DNA of 64,000 nucleotides. It comes from Robiginitomaculum sp. (GTDB taxonomy: Bacteria > Pseudomonadota > Alphaproteobacteria > Caulobacterales > Maricaulaceae). Position numbers and translations under genes: made by a program. The stretch covers positions 62,001 to 126,000 of the forward strand of contig JAJFFT010000001.1 of assembly GCA_021776525.1 (NCBI GenBank), given 5' to 3'. Below, in pieces: positions 35,344-44,913 of the stretch. Every line of letters starts with the position of its first letter. Position 1 is the stretch's first letter. Below the pieces are notes generated by a model, which was not told where the DNA came from, did no database searches, and saw only the letters and a list, made by a program, of their open reading frames with translations.

Positions 35344-36381
35344 CTAGTATAACTTTAGGAGGCTCTCTTCGTAATTGTCCCAGCAATTTTCCTCTAACAG
35401 CTTGTCTTCAAACCGATAGCTCGTTCTTGTTTCGCGTAATTTTGCACCTAGTCGAGCGTAATCAATTTCTGCATCTAGCCCAACAACATGCCCGATACCG
35501 TTATCTTTTACGAATCTAGACACGCGAATACCCTCATTCATAATAATGGGCGTTCGTGTCTGAATGGAATCGTATATTTTATTTGGACTGGCATTGATGT
35601 TGTTGATGTTGCTCGTTGGGTATATGGCGAGCAAATAATCCCCGTGAATCGACAGGTAATCATTGATTTCATATTGCTTGCGCACGCCCAAGTACTCAAC
35701 GTTTGGGTGCTCTAATAAATCCTTCGTAAAGTCATCCTGAACCCAGCCAGCGCAAATGACTTTAATATTATTGTTGTGCTTTAGCAGGTTTAACGCGAAC
35801 TCTGACCCGCGGTCACGAACTAACGAACCAAAGTGGCAGATTGTAAGGAGTTTTTCATCGCGCACTTTGGGTGCATAGGTCCTGCGGAACGGCACATTTG
35901 GGATAACCGTCGCTTTGCTTTTAGCAAAATCCGGGAGCAAATCTTTCCTGTTTTGATCAGTAACGATGATGGCGGACGAGAAAGAGTATAAAAAACGCTT
36001 GATAAACAGGAGTTTGTTATTTGGTTTGTTGAATTTAAGAAATATGGAATCAAAAATATCAAGCACGACATGCTTGTTGTTCAATAATGGAAATATAAGA
36101 AATAATAGCTGCTCATCAACAACGTGTATTTTTTTTATATTGTTATTTTTTATCGATTTTCGAATTTTGAATATATATTTCAATATAGAAATTGGTGATT
36201 TTATGGCACCTTTTACTATTGAGTAATGTTCGCAATATTCTTCTGCGAAAATATTTTTATTATCAATTCCAAGCCCTATGTATATTATGTTATATTGCCC
36301 AGATAAAGTCTTTACCTCTTTAACAATTCTCATGTCCGAGCCGTTATTTACGCTTAAAAACAGCAATGTTTCTTTTGTCAT
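35344..36381 (-). CDS. Glycosyltransferase-like protein (GT4-like fold)
   Basis: A 345-residue probable glycosyltransferase, markedly AT-rich compared with its neighbours, as O-antigen genes often are. The N-terminal half has alternating strands and helices with HVVDEQLLFLIFPLL. The second half shows LLTICHFGSLVRDRGSEFAL, NIKVICAGWVQDDF, VEYLGVRKQYEI and ASPNKIYDSIQTRTPIIM, the usual layout of the donor-binding domain. Sugar and linkage cannot be read. It runs opposite to wecBC and gmd. Confidence 0.72.
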   Translation of the reverse strand: MTKETLLFLSVNNGSDMRIVKEVKTLSGQYNIIYIGLGIDNKNIFAEEYCEHYSIVKGAIKSPISILKYIFKIRKSIKNNNIKKIHVVDEQLLFLIFPLLNNKHVVLDIFDSIFLKFNKPNNKLLFIKRFLYSFSSAIIVTDQNRKDLLPDFAKSKATVIPNVPFRRTYAPKVRDEKLLTICHFGSLVRDRGSEFALNLLKHNNNIKVICAGWVQDDFTKDLLEHPNVEYLGVRKQYEINDYLSIHGDYLLAIYPTSNINNINASPNKIYDSIQTRTPIIMNEGIRVSRFVKDNGIGHVVGLDAEIDYARLGAKLRETRTSYRFEDKLLEENCWDNYEESLLKLY

Positions 36382-36518
36382 ACGAACTTACCAGATTCTG
36401 AGATACCCATAGTTTGTTCGGCACCGCGCCGTTTACTGTTGCTGCCTTTTAAGGGAGACCAAGGCAAGGAAGCACTCACATTTTTTGCGCGTATCGCAAG
36501 GAGAATGATTATACGACT

Positions 36519-36680
36519 ATGGATAGGTTTATAAAGCCACAGGCCAGACAATCAAAATATTACAAAATGCATCAATATTTGCCTGATAAGTGGGTGGAGG
36601 AATACCGGTCATTTTTTCTCCCCAAAGATAATTTTCCTGATATATACCCCGTAGAGTTTTCTGGGGGACAATGTGAGTAA
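36519..36680 (+). CDS. Possible small protein overlapping gmd
   Basis: An ATG frame of 53 codons, [17 protein letters not shown]... ending ...FSGGQCE, overlaps the GTG start of gmd by eight bases. It looks protein-like ([17 protein letters not shown]). AAGGAG lies 15 bases before the ATG, which is too far. It may be a small coupled gene or the leftover tail of a lost gene. Not recognised. Confidence 0.3.
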   Translation: MDRFIKPQARQSKYYKMHQYLPDKWVEEYRSFFLPKDNFPDIYPVEFSGGQCE

Positions 36681-37746
36681 AAATATTGCGTTAATTACGG
36701 GCATTACTGGGCAGGATGGTGCGCATCTTGCACAATTATTACTAGACAAGGGTTATATTGTTTATGGTGTTAAACGCCGGTCATCTTCGTTTAATACGGC
36801 GCGCATAGATCACCTGTATGTTGATCCGCGCGAACAAGATACGCGCTTCTTTTTGCGTTATGGGGATATGACGGATTCGACGAACCTTATTCGACTTGTG
36901 CAAGAGATACAGCCAACTGAAATTTATAACCTAGCGGCACAAAGTCATGTGCATGTGAGTTTTGAAACGCCGGAATATACCGCTAACGCCGACGCGCTTG
37001 GGGCATTAAGGTTACTCGAAGCCATTCGTATTTTAAAAATTGAAGACAAAGTTCGCTTCTATCAGGCATCCACGTCAGAGCTTTATGGGAAAGTACAAGA
37101 AGTACCCCAGCGCGAGACAACGCCGTTCTACCCGCGCTCACCCTATGCGGCTGCAAAGCTGTATTCATATTGGATAACCGTCAATTATAGGGAGGCATAC
37201 GGCATTCATGCGTCAAACGGGATCTTGTTTAACCATGAAGGCCCGTTGCGCGGTGAAACGTTTGTCACTCGAAAAATCACCAGAGCCGTCGCCAACATCA
37301 AATTAGGCCAGCAAGAGCATCTCTTTCTTGGGAATATTGACTCTAAACGAGATTGGGGCCACGCAAAGGATTATGTGGAGGGAATGTGGCGAATATTACA
37401 ACAAGATAAACCAGATGATTATTGCCTCGCCACAGGCGAGTCACATTCGGTGCGTGAATTTGTAGAGCTCGCCTTTTCACATGTAGATATCGATATTGAG
37501 TGGCGCGGTTCAGGATTGGATGAAGTTGGAATCGATCGCAAAACAGGTTCATGCTTAATCAAAATTGATCCGGCCTATTTCAGGCCAACAGAGGTTGACG
37601 AGCTGCTTGGTGATCCAACCAAGGCCTGGGAAAAACTGGGTTGGAAGCACACGACGAGCTTCTCACAGCTCGTTTCAGAAATGGTTCAATATGACCTCAA
37701 AATAGTTGCCGATGAACAAAAGCTAAAAACCCTGCAGGGCCATTAA
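36673..37746 (+). CDS. gmd: GDP-mannose 4,6-dehydratase
   Basis: Converts GDP-D-mannose to GDP-4-keto-6-deoxy-D-mannose, the entry to GDP-fucose, GDP-rhamnose or GDP-perosamine. [32 protein letters not shown], the STSELYGKV catalytic Ser/Glu, [12 protein letters not shown] with the Tyr-x3-Lys pair, and [18 protein letters not shown] are diagnostic. The start is GTG 36673; 357 residues. No fucose synthase or Rmd is seen nearby, but a perosamine-synthase-like aminotransferase lies at 42043. Confidence 0.95.
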   Translation: MSKNIALITGITGQDGAHLAQLLLDKGYIVYGVKRRSSSFNTARIDHLYVDPREQDTRFFLRYGDMTDSTNLIRLVQEIQPTEIYNLAAQSHVHVSFETPEYTANADALGALRLLEAIRILKIEDKVRFYQASTSELYGKVQEVPQRETTPFYPRSPYAAAKLYSYWITVNYREAYGIHASNGILFNHEGPLRGETFVTRKITRAVANIKLGQQEHLFLGNIDSKRDWGHAKDYVEGMWRILQQDKPDDYCLATGESHSVREFVELAFSHVDIDIEWRGSGLDEVGIDRKTGSCLIKIDPAYFRPTEVDELLGDPTKAWEKLGWKHTTSFSQLVSEMVQYDLKIVADEQKLKTLQGH

Positions 37747-37810
37747 AAATTTGCCTGTTATCATAAAGCATTTGTGGCATAGAAATTAGATCAGCAGACG
37801 GAAACATGGA

Positions 37811-39067
37811 ATGTATGACGAAATAAAAAAATGCCGAATTAGTGGTTCAACAAATTTAATACCGGTTGTTAATTTGGGCGAGCAAAGCATCACGGGCATC
37901 TTTATCAAACCCGAAGATCCAGACCCAATTTCGGTACCCCTTGATTTGGTCTATTGCCCGGAAAGTATGTTTTTGCAGCTCAGGCATACGGTCGATTCTG
38001 ACCTAATGTATTCCTCATATTGGTACAGGTCTGGCACAAACCAGACCATGCGCGATCACTTAAAAGGGGTTACGGATGACGTAACTTCCCGCGTTTCCTT
38101 TTCCAGCGGGGATATATGCATTGATACCGGGTGCAATGATGGAACACTATTGAAAAGCTATGATATTCCGGGCCTTACCCGTATTGGTATGGATCCGTCA
38201 AATGCCATCGAGGATATCAAGCCAGACGATGGTATAACGGCGATTAACAACTATTTTACTGCGGCCAATGCCAAAGATGCTCTTTCGGGTAAAAAAGCTA
38301 AAGTTATAACCTCAATTTCCATGTTTTATGATCTGGATAACCCAGCCAGTTTTGTAGAAGACGTTAAAGCTTGCTTGGCCGATGATGGCGTCTGGGTCGT
38401 GGAAATGAACTATACAACCAACATGATCCGCGACCTGGGTTATGACATGATTGGCCAGGAACATGTCGCTTATTACACGCTTTTGTCGTTTGAGGGTCTG
38501 GTGAGTGCGCTGGGGCTTTATGTTAACGATGTCAGTTTCAATAGCATAAATGGGGGCAGTATTCGAATATTCGTTTCGAGAGACCCTGCTCGCTCAGAAA
38601 ATGTAGTAAAAACATTGGCTGATGAAAGAAAGTACGGCTTGGACTCAACAGCAGCCTTTGAGGATTTTGGTGCCCGGATTAATTCTTTCAAAAACTCCTT
38701 GGTGAAGCTGGTTAATCGTATACGCGCTGATGGGATGAAGATCGCAGCCTATGGCGCTTCAACGCGCGGCAATACAGTGATGCAGCATTGCGGATTTACC
38801 CGCGAGCATATTTACGCAGCTATTGATCGCAACCCTATGAAATATGGCATGGAAATGTCGGGGTGCCGCATACCTATTATTTCCGAGGAACAGGGCCGAA
38901 AAGACAATCCGGAATACATAATGATTTTGCCTTATTATTTTCTTGAAGAGTTTTTGGAGCGTGAAAGCGAATATCTGGATCGCGGCGGCAAGTTTATTGT
39001 GTACTTGCCAAAATTACGCATTATCTCGAAAGTGAATGGCCTCATCAAAGAGGAAATTATTGATTGA
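37811..39067 (+). CDS. Sugar C-methyltransferase-like SAM enzyme
   Basis: A 418-residue SAM-dependent methyltransferase with the three-part layout of NDP-hexose C-methyltransferases: an N-terminal metal-binding-like module (1-60), a Rossmann domain with VDTGCNDGTLLKSY (written DTGCNDG in the SAM loop) near 105-120, and a C-terminal sugar-binding domain with AAYGASTRGNTVMQHCG and RNPMKYG. In the N-terminal module two of four usual zinc cysteines are changed (CRISGS for CRxCGS, YCPES for YCxxC), so zinc binding is doubtful. It may methylate the 4-keto sugar made by Gmd. Confidence 0.85.
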   Translation: MYDEIKKCRISGSTNLIPVVNLGEQSITGIFIKPEDPDPISVPLDLVYCPESMFLQLRHTVDSDLMYSSYWYRSGTNQTMRDHLKGVTDDVTSRVSFSSGDICIDTGCNDGTLLKSYDIPGLTRIGMDPSNAIEDIKPDDGITAINNYFTAANAKDALSGKKAKVITSISMFYDLDNPASFVEDVKACLADDGVWVVEMNYTTNMIRDLGYDMIGQEHVAYYTLLSFEGLVSALGLYVNDVSFNSINGGSIRIFVSRDPARSENVVKTLADERKYGLDSTAAFEDFGARINSFKNSLVKLVNRIRADGMKIAAYGASTRGNTVMQHCGFTREHIYAAIDRNPMKYGMEMSGCRIPIISEEQGRKDNPEYIMILPYYFLEEFLERESEYLDRGGKFIVYLPKLRIISKVNGLIKEEIID

Positions 39068-39117
39068 TATAATCGCGGATTTTTTTGGCACGTCGCAGAG
39101 GGGGATCAGGTTTAGAC

Positions 39118-40425
39118 ATGACAAAGCCCGGGCCCAAAACAATGAAAACCTTCATTGATCTGCTGCGTGGCTTGTTGACGTCACACCGATCAATAATAAA
39201 AACCTTATCCAGCTTGGTCGTAATCAATCTAATTGTTGCGGGCCTGGGCTTTATCACTCGTGTTGCCGTAGCAAATGAAATTGGAATTGCGCAGTTTGGC
39301 GAACTGGCATTTGCTATAACTATTGGTACGTTTGGGTTGTTGTTTGTTCAATTTGGCATTGAAAAATCCCTCGTCAGGGACCTTGTACATTTCCCAGCGC
39401 GGTTTGGAGAATTATTAAAATCGAGCCTGGTGGTTCGGGGGATTTTGTTCGCAATATTTATTGCCTTAATAGTGCTGAGCAACACAATAACAGAAGTCCC
39501 ATGGGCAAATTCAAGCACTATCCTGATTGTATTCGCGAGCGTTATTTCAGCGTTCCAGCTCAATGGCGTTTACGACGCCTGGAAGGAAATGTCGCGCCAT
39601 GCCGTTTACAACATGGTGCAAAGATTAATCTATTTTACCCTTGTTTGGGCGTTCATATTCATTCCAAATGTACAGCTGTCTATATGGCAGATTGGTATCT
39701 TTATGCTTGTCGCAGCGGGCATTGGCCTGGTGATTGAATATGGGTGGGCTTGGCCTCGCATACGCTTTGTTGCCATTGAGGGCTCATGGAAAGCAACACA
39801 ATTCATATTCAAGGCAAATATTGGAATTTGGCTGGCGGTGCTTTTTGGTCACACCATTAGCCATTTCAGCCCGATTGTTCTCAAGGTGTATTCCGGGAAT
39901 GTTGATTTAGGCGGCTATAGCGCGGCCTGGTTATACATCCAACTGGCCATGCTGTTACAAACGCAATTAGGACGTATTGGCACTGAGGCCACGGCGCGAC
40001 ATACCCAATTAAAGACTGAAGTCTTGGCGCAAAAAAGATTTTTCATTAAGTACGTTACCCTTATGGCCGTGATTGGTCTTATCATTGGCGCGCCGGCAAT
40101 GCTTTTTCCAAAACTCATCCTTAGTGTGTTCAGCAATGAGTACCAAAGTGCGGCCGACACGCTGCGGATTTTAGGGTTATACCCGTTGTTTTTTGGCCCC
40201 TATTTGGCTGGTTTGCAGTACCTGATCTCTATCAGAAAACAATATACCTATCTGAGTATTACCGCGATCCTTGGTGTGTTCAGCATCATTATAAACCTGA
40301 TACTCGTCCCGCAAATGCAAAGCCAGGGTGCTGCGATTGCGGTCGTTACGTCGCAGGCACTCGCCGCGCTTATTTTTATCTTTGTGTCATGGCGGAGGTT
40401 CGCAAGGCTGGGTTCTGTGGTGTAG
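39118..40425 (+). CDS. Polysaccharide flippase, Wzx/MATE-like
   Basis: A 435-residue inner-membrane protein with about 12-14 hydrophobic segments, which should flip undecaprenyl-linked oligosaccharide units to the periplasm. VVINLIVAGLGFITRVAVANEIG and IAQFGELAFAITIGTFGLLF are typical of the first two segments. ATG 39118 is preferred over the TTG at 39085. There are no catalytic residues to check; the polymerase partner could be the gene at 43207. Confidence 0.85.
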   Translation: MTKPGPKTMKTFIDLLRGLLTSHRSIIKTLSSLVVINLIVAGLGFITRVAVANEIGIAQFGELAFAITIGTFGLLFVQFGIEKSLVRDLVHFPARFGELLKSSLVVRGILFAIFIALIVLSNTITEVPWANSSTILIVFASVISAFQLNGVYDAWKEMSRHAVYNMVQRLIYFTLVWAFIFIPNVQLSIWQIGIFMLVAAGIGLVIEYGWAWPRIRFVAIEGSWKATQFIFKANIGIWLAVLFGHTISHFSPIVLKVYSGNVDLGGYSAAWLYIQLAMLLQTQLGRIGTEATARHTQLKTEVLAQKRFFIKYVTLMAVIGLIIGAPAMLFPKLILSVFSNEYQSAADTLRILGLYPLFFGPYLAGLQYLISIRKQYTYLSITAILGVFSIIINLILVPQMQSQGAAIAVVTSQALAALIFIFVSWRRFARLGSVV

Positions 40426-40436
40426 GACCTAAGCTC

Positions 40437-41561
40437 TTAGTGGCTCAAAACGGATTTGAACACATTTCTTACAGACTTCAAGTCACCTGAAGCTTTACAC
40501 GTTTTCATGTTTTTTTGAAATTTTTTATAATTGGATGTGGAATCATCCAATAACAGTTGCTTATACCAGGAATCTTCGGAAAAATTCACCAACATACCCA
40601 TACGTCCATAACGTAGAAAATACTCTAGATGAGGCTCCATTTCTTGAGCAATTATTGGAGTTCCCGAGGCGATTGCATCGCAGAATACACCGCTTAATAC
40701 GCCTTCAAATCGCTCGTCATGTGTCATAACAACATATTTAGCTTCGCTAAATATTGTCAAAAAATCCTCATCAGACAGGTAACCGTCCCTGATCTCCACG
40801 TTGTCGCAAGTGTGCAGGTATCTTCTAGCCTCATCACTCATGCCCTTCTGTATTGAGCAAAATAAAAAATTATATTTCTTGTCCACATCATTTTTGATGA
40901 AATTAATGAGCGGCTCTATAGGCTTATGACTTGAGATCGGCCCTAAATATAAAATGGTGTTTTTAGCAACGGTTTTATTCGTCTGTTTATGCGTTGCAGA
41001 AACGCCGTGGTAAGCCTTAATAAAGAGCTTGCCTGCAGGAATGTTCGGAGAGATTTCCAACACTTTATTGCGTTCATATTCTGAATGAACAATTATCGTG
41101 GTCGCGAAACGAAACACCAGGTTAAGGATGAATTTTCCCAAAACCGGGTGTCTGTTCAGACGATCCGGTCTGAGATTATTTGTCGCAATAAGGTGAATGC
41201 GCTTTTTGGGGTGCCTTATCATGAAGATAAGCGTCGACAGCTCTTCAAAGGATTGAAAAATAACGTCGGTATATTCATGGCACGGCAGAGACAAAACCAG
41301 TTTAAACAACCTTGGCCTTTGAACTCGTTTATCGAAAACGCTGGGTGTTGTCTCCCAGGTTTTAATGCCAAATCTTTCTCTGATAATTGAGGCTGTAATA
41401 GGAGAGGTTGCGACCAGTAAATTTTTTACTAACGGCGCAATACATTGGGCAAGAAAAATATCATCCTTCATCAAATGCCCAAAGTCGCCGGCATTCGGGT
41501 CGACCAATAAAACGGACCGGTTGCTTAAATCGACGGGGGTGGGGGGACATACCATTATCAT
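40437..41561 (-). CDS. Glycosyltransferase
   Basis: A 374-residue probable glycosyltransferase of the GT-B kind. The N-terminal part contains VLLVDPNAGDFGHLMKDD; the C-terminal part has NTILYLGPISSHKPIEPLI, NVEIRDGYLSDEDFLTIFSEA, and GVLSGVFCDAIASGTPIIAQEME, where the Glu at the end sits at the usual donor-binding place. Acceptor and donor unknown. First of a four-gene minus-strand block with GNAT, DegT and polymerase genes upstream of it. Confidence 0.78.
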   Translation of the reverse strand: MIMVCPPTPVDLSNRSVLLVDPNAGDFGHLMKDDIFLAQCIAPLVKNLLVATSPITASIIRERFGIKTWETTPSVFDKRVQRPRLFKLVLSLPCHEYTDVIFQSFEELSTLIFMIRHPKKRIHLIATNNLRPDRLNRHPVLGKFILNLVFRFATTIIVHSEYERNKVLEISPNIPAGKLFIKAYHGVSATHKQTNKTVAKNTILYLGPISSHKPIEPLINFIKNDVDKKYNFLFCSIQKGMSDEARRYLHTCDNVEIRDGYLSDEDFLTIFSEAKYVVMTHDERFEGVLSGVFCDAIASGTPIIAQEMEPHLEYFLRYGRMGMLVNFSEDSWYKQLLLDDSTSNYKKFQKNMKTCKASGDLKSVRNVFKSVLSH

Positions 41562-41587
41562 GCTCGGCGCTAGAGCTTATACACTCA

Positions 41588-42046
41588 TCAAAGTTCAAGG
41601 AAACCGGTTAAATATTCACCTTGAGCGTGATCAAAAGTGTACCCAAGTCCTTTATACATTTTTATTGCACGAAGATTGCTTTCATTCACGCGCAAGCGAA
41701 CCTTATTGCATTTCCTTAGCGTCGCAACCGAATGCAGGTATTTCATAAACAGTGAACCCAAGCCAAAACTTCTGAAATCTTCATGTATCGATATTCCTAG
41801 GCTGGGCACGTCATAGCCTTCTTCCCAGCCTCTCAACAGGCCGTAACCGATGATTTGAGTACCGTTTTCCATAAACGAATAATAATCAGGCCCGGTATCG
41901 TGACATATTATTTCCGCCTGCTCTGCTGTCATCGGGTGAGGTAGAAATAACTGATCTTCATTTGCCAGTTTTAGGTGTTGAAAATAAGCTTTCACCTGCG
42001 GCAATAATGCTGGAGCGGCCCTGCGAATTTCAAGTATCTGCCTCAA
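41588..42046 (-). CDS. GNAT N-acetyltransferase
   Basis: A 152-residue acetyltransferase. PSLGISIHEDFRSFGLGSLFMKYL is the acetyl-CoA pyrophosphate loop (motif A; here FRSFGLGS), and RLRVNESNLRAIKMYKGLGY is motif B. Its ATG overlaps the stop of the DegT aminotransferase by four bases, so the two enzymes are made together; acetylation of the new amino group of the sugar made by that enzyme is the natural reading. Confidence 0.85.
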   Translation of the reverse strand: MRQILEIRRAAPALLPQVKAYFQHLKLANEDQLFLPHPMTAEQAEIICHDTGPDYYSFMENGTQIIGYGLLRGWEEGYDVPSLGISIHEDFRSFGLGSLFMKYLHSVATLRKCNKVRLRVNESNLRAIKMYKGLGYTFDHAQGEYLTGFLEL

Positions 42047-43173
42047 CCAGAATTCCCCTTCTTGGCCAAATCCTTGATTATTCCACAGATGAAATCCACT
42101 TCGTGCTCTGTAATGTCTGTGGAAGAAGGCAGGTATATGCCTGTTTTACTTAAATGCTCTGTTATCGGGAATGTCACGCCCCGACTGTCAGATAATTCGC
42201 GAAATGGGGGCAAGCTGTTTAGTGGGTATGTAAAGGGGCGGGTTTCAACATTTTGATCTGCAAATTCTTGAATAATGCTATTTCGCGAAATCCCAAATTT
42301 ATCTTCATCAATAGTAATTGCAAAAACCCATGGGCAAGGATTTGCCCAAGAAGCGATAGGCTGAAACCCAATGCCGGGAATGCCCGTAAGGCCCTCTTTA
42401 TAGCGTTCAAAGAACACACGTCTGCGCTGCATAATTTCTGAGCGTCGATCTAGCTGGGCACAAAGCACAGACGCCTGCATATTGGTTAAACGATAGTTAT
42501 ATGCCGTCATAGGATGAAAAAACCGACGTTCCGGATCCATGCCGTGCCCGCGAACCATACGAAGCCAATTTGCTAGTTTGGAGTCGTTAAGGACGATCGC
42601 CCCGCCCTCACCACAGGTAAAGACCTTTCCAACATGAAAAGAGAACACTTCAATGTCTGCCAATGAACCAACAGTGCGCTGCTTGTATGTGGCCATATGA
42701 GCCTGTGCAGCATCGCACAGCACCCAAATATTATATAAGGTCGCAATTTTATTGATTGCGTCCATATCAGCGGGATGGCCAAGCAGGTGTACGGGTAAAA
42801 TACCTTTCGTGCGTCGTGTAATGGCGGCTTCAATTTTAGAAGGGTCCATGCACCATGTTTTTTTGTCAACATCCACGAAGACGGGTTCGGCGCCGGTATA
42901 CCTGACGGCATTTGCCGTCGCTACATAGGTCAGGGCCGGGACAATAACCTCATCCCCTGGGCCGACCCCTAGTGCCAGCAGGCCCAAATGAAGCGCCACT
43001 GTGCCGTTTGAGGCCGTAACGCATTCCTTAGCACCGCAAATTTCAGCCCACCCTTGCTCTACACGGCTAATATAGGGGCCCACACCACCTATCCAGGTAC
43101 TCTCGATGGAATCCAGCAAGTTGCTTTTTTCGTTATCGGTGAGGCTTGGTGCCATAAACGGTATTGGTTTCAT
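42043..43173 (-). CDS. DegT/DnrJ/EryC1/StrS sugar aminotransferase (perosamine-synthase-like)
   Basis: A PLP aminotransferase of 376 residues acting on a nucleotide 4-keto sugar. TASNGTVALHLGLLALGVG (phosphate-binding), LVHLLGHPADMDAI-like PVHLLGHPADM, CDAAQAH, and FSFHVGKVFTCGEGG with the PLP lysine are visible. The sequence is closest in feel to GDP-perosamine synthases. Gmd in the same locus would make the substrate and the coupled GNAT would acetylate the product. I start at ATG 43173 (MKPIPFMAP); nine residues upstream in the frame are not conserved. Confidence 0.88.
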   Translation of the reverse strand: MKPIPFMAPSLTDNEKSNLLDSIESTWIGGVGPYISRVEQGWAEICGAKECVTASNGTVALHLGLLALGVGPGDEVIVPALTYVATANAVRYTGAEPVFVDVDKKTWCMDPSKIEAAITRRTKGILPVHLLGHPADMDAINKIATLYNIWVLCDAAQAHMATYKQRTVGSLADIEVFSFHVGKVFTCGEGGAIVLNDSKLANWLRMVRGHGMDPERRFFHPMTAYNYRLTNMQASVLCAQLDRRSEIMQRRRVFFERYKEGLTGIPGIGFQPIASWANPCPWVFAITIDEDKFGISRNSIIQEFADQNVETRPFTYPLNSLPPFRELSDSRGVTFPITEHLSKTGIYLPSSTDITEHEVDFICGIIKDLAKKGNSG

Positions 43174-43206
43174 AAACTGTGTCCATCTATATGAAAACAA
43201 GGTCTA

Positions 43207-44565
43207 TCATTTGAGGGAAAATTTGGAATGCTTGAAATTATTTTTTTGTAATTCCCTTTTTCCCATCTGGGCGAAGACAACACAGGTCAACAGCCCGATA
43301 ACCAATACCCCTTTGGTCGACCAGTACATCGTAAAAAACGCTATTGGATAGAAGCCAAGGAAAACATTGCGAGACTGCAACCCGGTTAAGAACACTCTGG
43401 CGAGCCCGATAAACAATACAATTAAAAATAAAAACCCGTAGGATAGACCAAATTCTAGAAATGGATCGTGAAGACCAAAGAGGTAGCCACTTGAAATTTC
43501 TTTGTACGAATAAGCGAATTGCCCGATGGTTTGTTCGTTAATGAGGCCATGAGTGTTCAAAAGATAAGCCCCAAAGCCTCGGCCAATGACCATGCTTGAA
43601 AAGCTTATTTGCTCCAGGAAATAATAAAACTCAGCGGCCCTGTTTGTGTCCACACGAGAAAGAATGTCATAAAAACCTTCTTTACTAAATATGTCCCAGG
43701 ACAAAAAGGAGCCCAGAGGCGCGAACCGAGAAAAAGTAATGTTTTCAATATCTCGTATAGAGAACAGAGAAAAGGCAATAAGTCCGGGTATAATAATTCT
43801 ATACGCCTTATAGTAAAGTAGGGAGGAAATTAAAGTTAATGAAAAGAGTATGAAGATGTATCGCGTGGAAAAATAAACTAAAACATATAAGGTCAGCAAT
43901 ATAATTGGAATCGCTATAATGTATTTTTTGTTAAATATGAAGTACAGCGATGGCAGTATTATGAGGGATTTTGCAGAATCCATGGATACATAAAAAGTGT
44001 TGCCCGTGCTTTGGTACGAAAAAATCGCAAACGCCAATAGGGTGCCAAGAAAATAATAAATGACGCGCTCGGTATCCGCCTCGCTTGGCATGACAATACC
44101 TGACCCCGCAATGGTAATGAGCAATAATAATATGAACTTCATTTGAAAAAAGTACTCATACCAGTTGAGGTTATCAGTGTTGAATAATGGCAATGTTGCC
44201 CAGGTTAGTGCGGAGGTGATCAGTAAAACAAATTTTAAGTCGCTGAATTTAATGCCGGAAACGAGTTGGAAAATTACAATTTTCACAATGAAGAAGTTCA
44301 TTACAAATGTTGAAATCAAATCTGGCGTAAATGCTGAATTCACAAATTCAGATTTATTGTCGATGACAATAAAAATGAGAACCAAGTCAAAAATATCAGG
44401 TTTTCTGAAAGCCCTTACGATCAATAATGCTAAAGTTGGGTACAGAATTATATCATATAATAGAAATGAAAATAAATAAGAGATTCCAAAGGTAAAGTAC
44501 ATCGCGGCATCATATCCGCTGATGTGTGTTGTGAACGCGTTTGTGCGTTTTTTATGATTCATCAT
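43207..44565 (-). CDS. O-antigen polymerase-like membrane protein (Wzy type)
   Basis: A strongly hydrophobic protein of about 452 residues with around 12 membrane segments and AT-rich DNA, the usual picture for Wzy. A large periplasmic loop with DILSRVDTNRAAEFYYFLEQ, then GRGFGAYLLNTHG and GLHDPFLEFGLSYGFLFL, resembles the polymerase/ligase loop. The frame is open to a TTG at 44628; ATG 44565 is the first ATG, and neither has a clear ribosome site. Specific linkage unknown. Confidence 0.75.
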   Translation of the reverse strand: MMNHKKRTNAFTTHISGYDAAMYFTFGISYLFSFLLYDIILYPTLALLIVRAFRKPDIFDLVLIFIVIDNKSEFVNSAFTPDLISTFVMNFFIVKIVIFQLVSGIKFSDLKFVLLITSALTWATLPLFNTDNLNWYEYFFQMKFILLLLITIAGSGIVMPSEADTERVIYYFLGTLLAFAIFSYQSTGNTFYVSMDSAKSLIILPSLYFIFNKKYIIAIPIILLTLYVLVYFSTRYIFILFSLTLISSLLYYKAYRIIIPGLIAFSLFSIRDIENITFSRFAPLGSFLSWDIFSKEGFYDILSRVDTNRAAEFYYFLEQISFSSMVIGRGFGAYLLNTHGLINEQTIGQFAYSYKEISSGYLFGLHDPFLEFGLSYGFLFLIVLFIGLARVFLTGLQSRNVFLGFYPIAFFTMYWSTKGVLVIGLLTCVVFAQMGKRELQKNNFKHSKFSLK

Positions 44566-44628
44566 TTGCGTGTTGTTTGCATATGCCAAAAGCGCACCTT
44601 TAATATTTTCAGCCAATTTTTTGCGCAA

Positions 44629-44913
44629 GTTTGAAGGAGGTAATCACATCACGTGCAATTTTCATAGAGCAGATAATGCTTAACCCCCTCGCGTTGTGGG
44701 CGTGTAGCTTACCGAGTGCGCTCATAAGCGGGGGTAGGCGGTGTGAGATGTGCGTCGTATAAAACAGCTTAAGAGGCTCTGCAATGTTCAACGATTACCA
44801 AACGCATACTCGTTTAGAAATAAATAGAATTTTCAAAAATAAACCACTGACAGAGGTTGCGCGTCATTAGAAAATAACTTTCTCTCGTTGAGAGTGAACA
44901 ATAGGAAATATTT
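44629..44913. other. Intergenic region between divergent polysaccharide gene runs
   Basis: Holds promoters for both sides by inference. A 28-codon frame (ATG 44784, stop 44870) with AAGAGG upstream is too short to call. CTCTC/GAGAG near 44882-44894 forms a small hairpin before the ribosome site of the next gene. Confidence 0.35.

Noticed and set aside
44784..44870. 28-codon frame with AAGAGG before its ATG
   Set aside because: Too short and without recognisable homology; the site could be chance.
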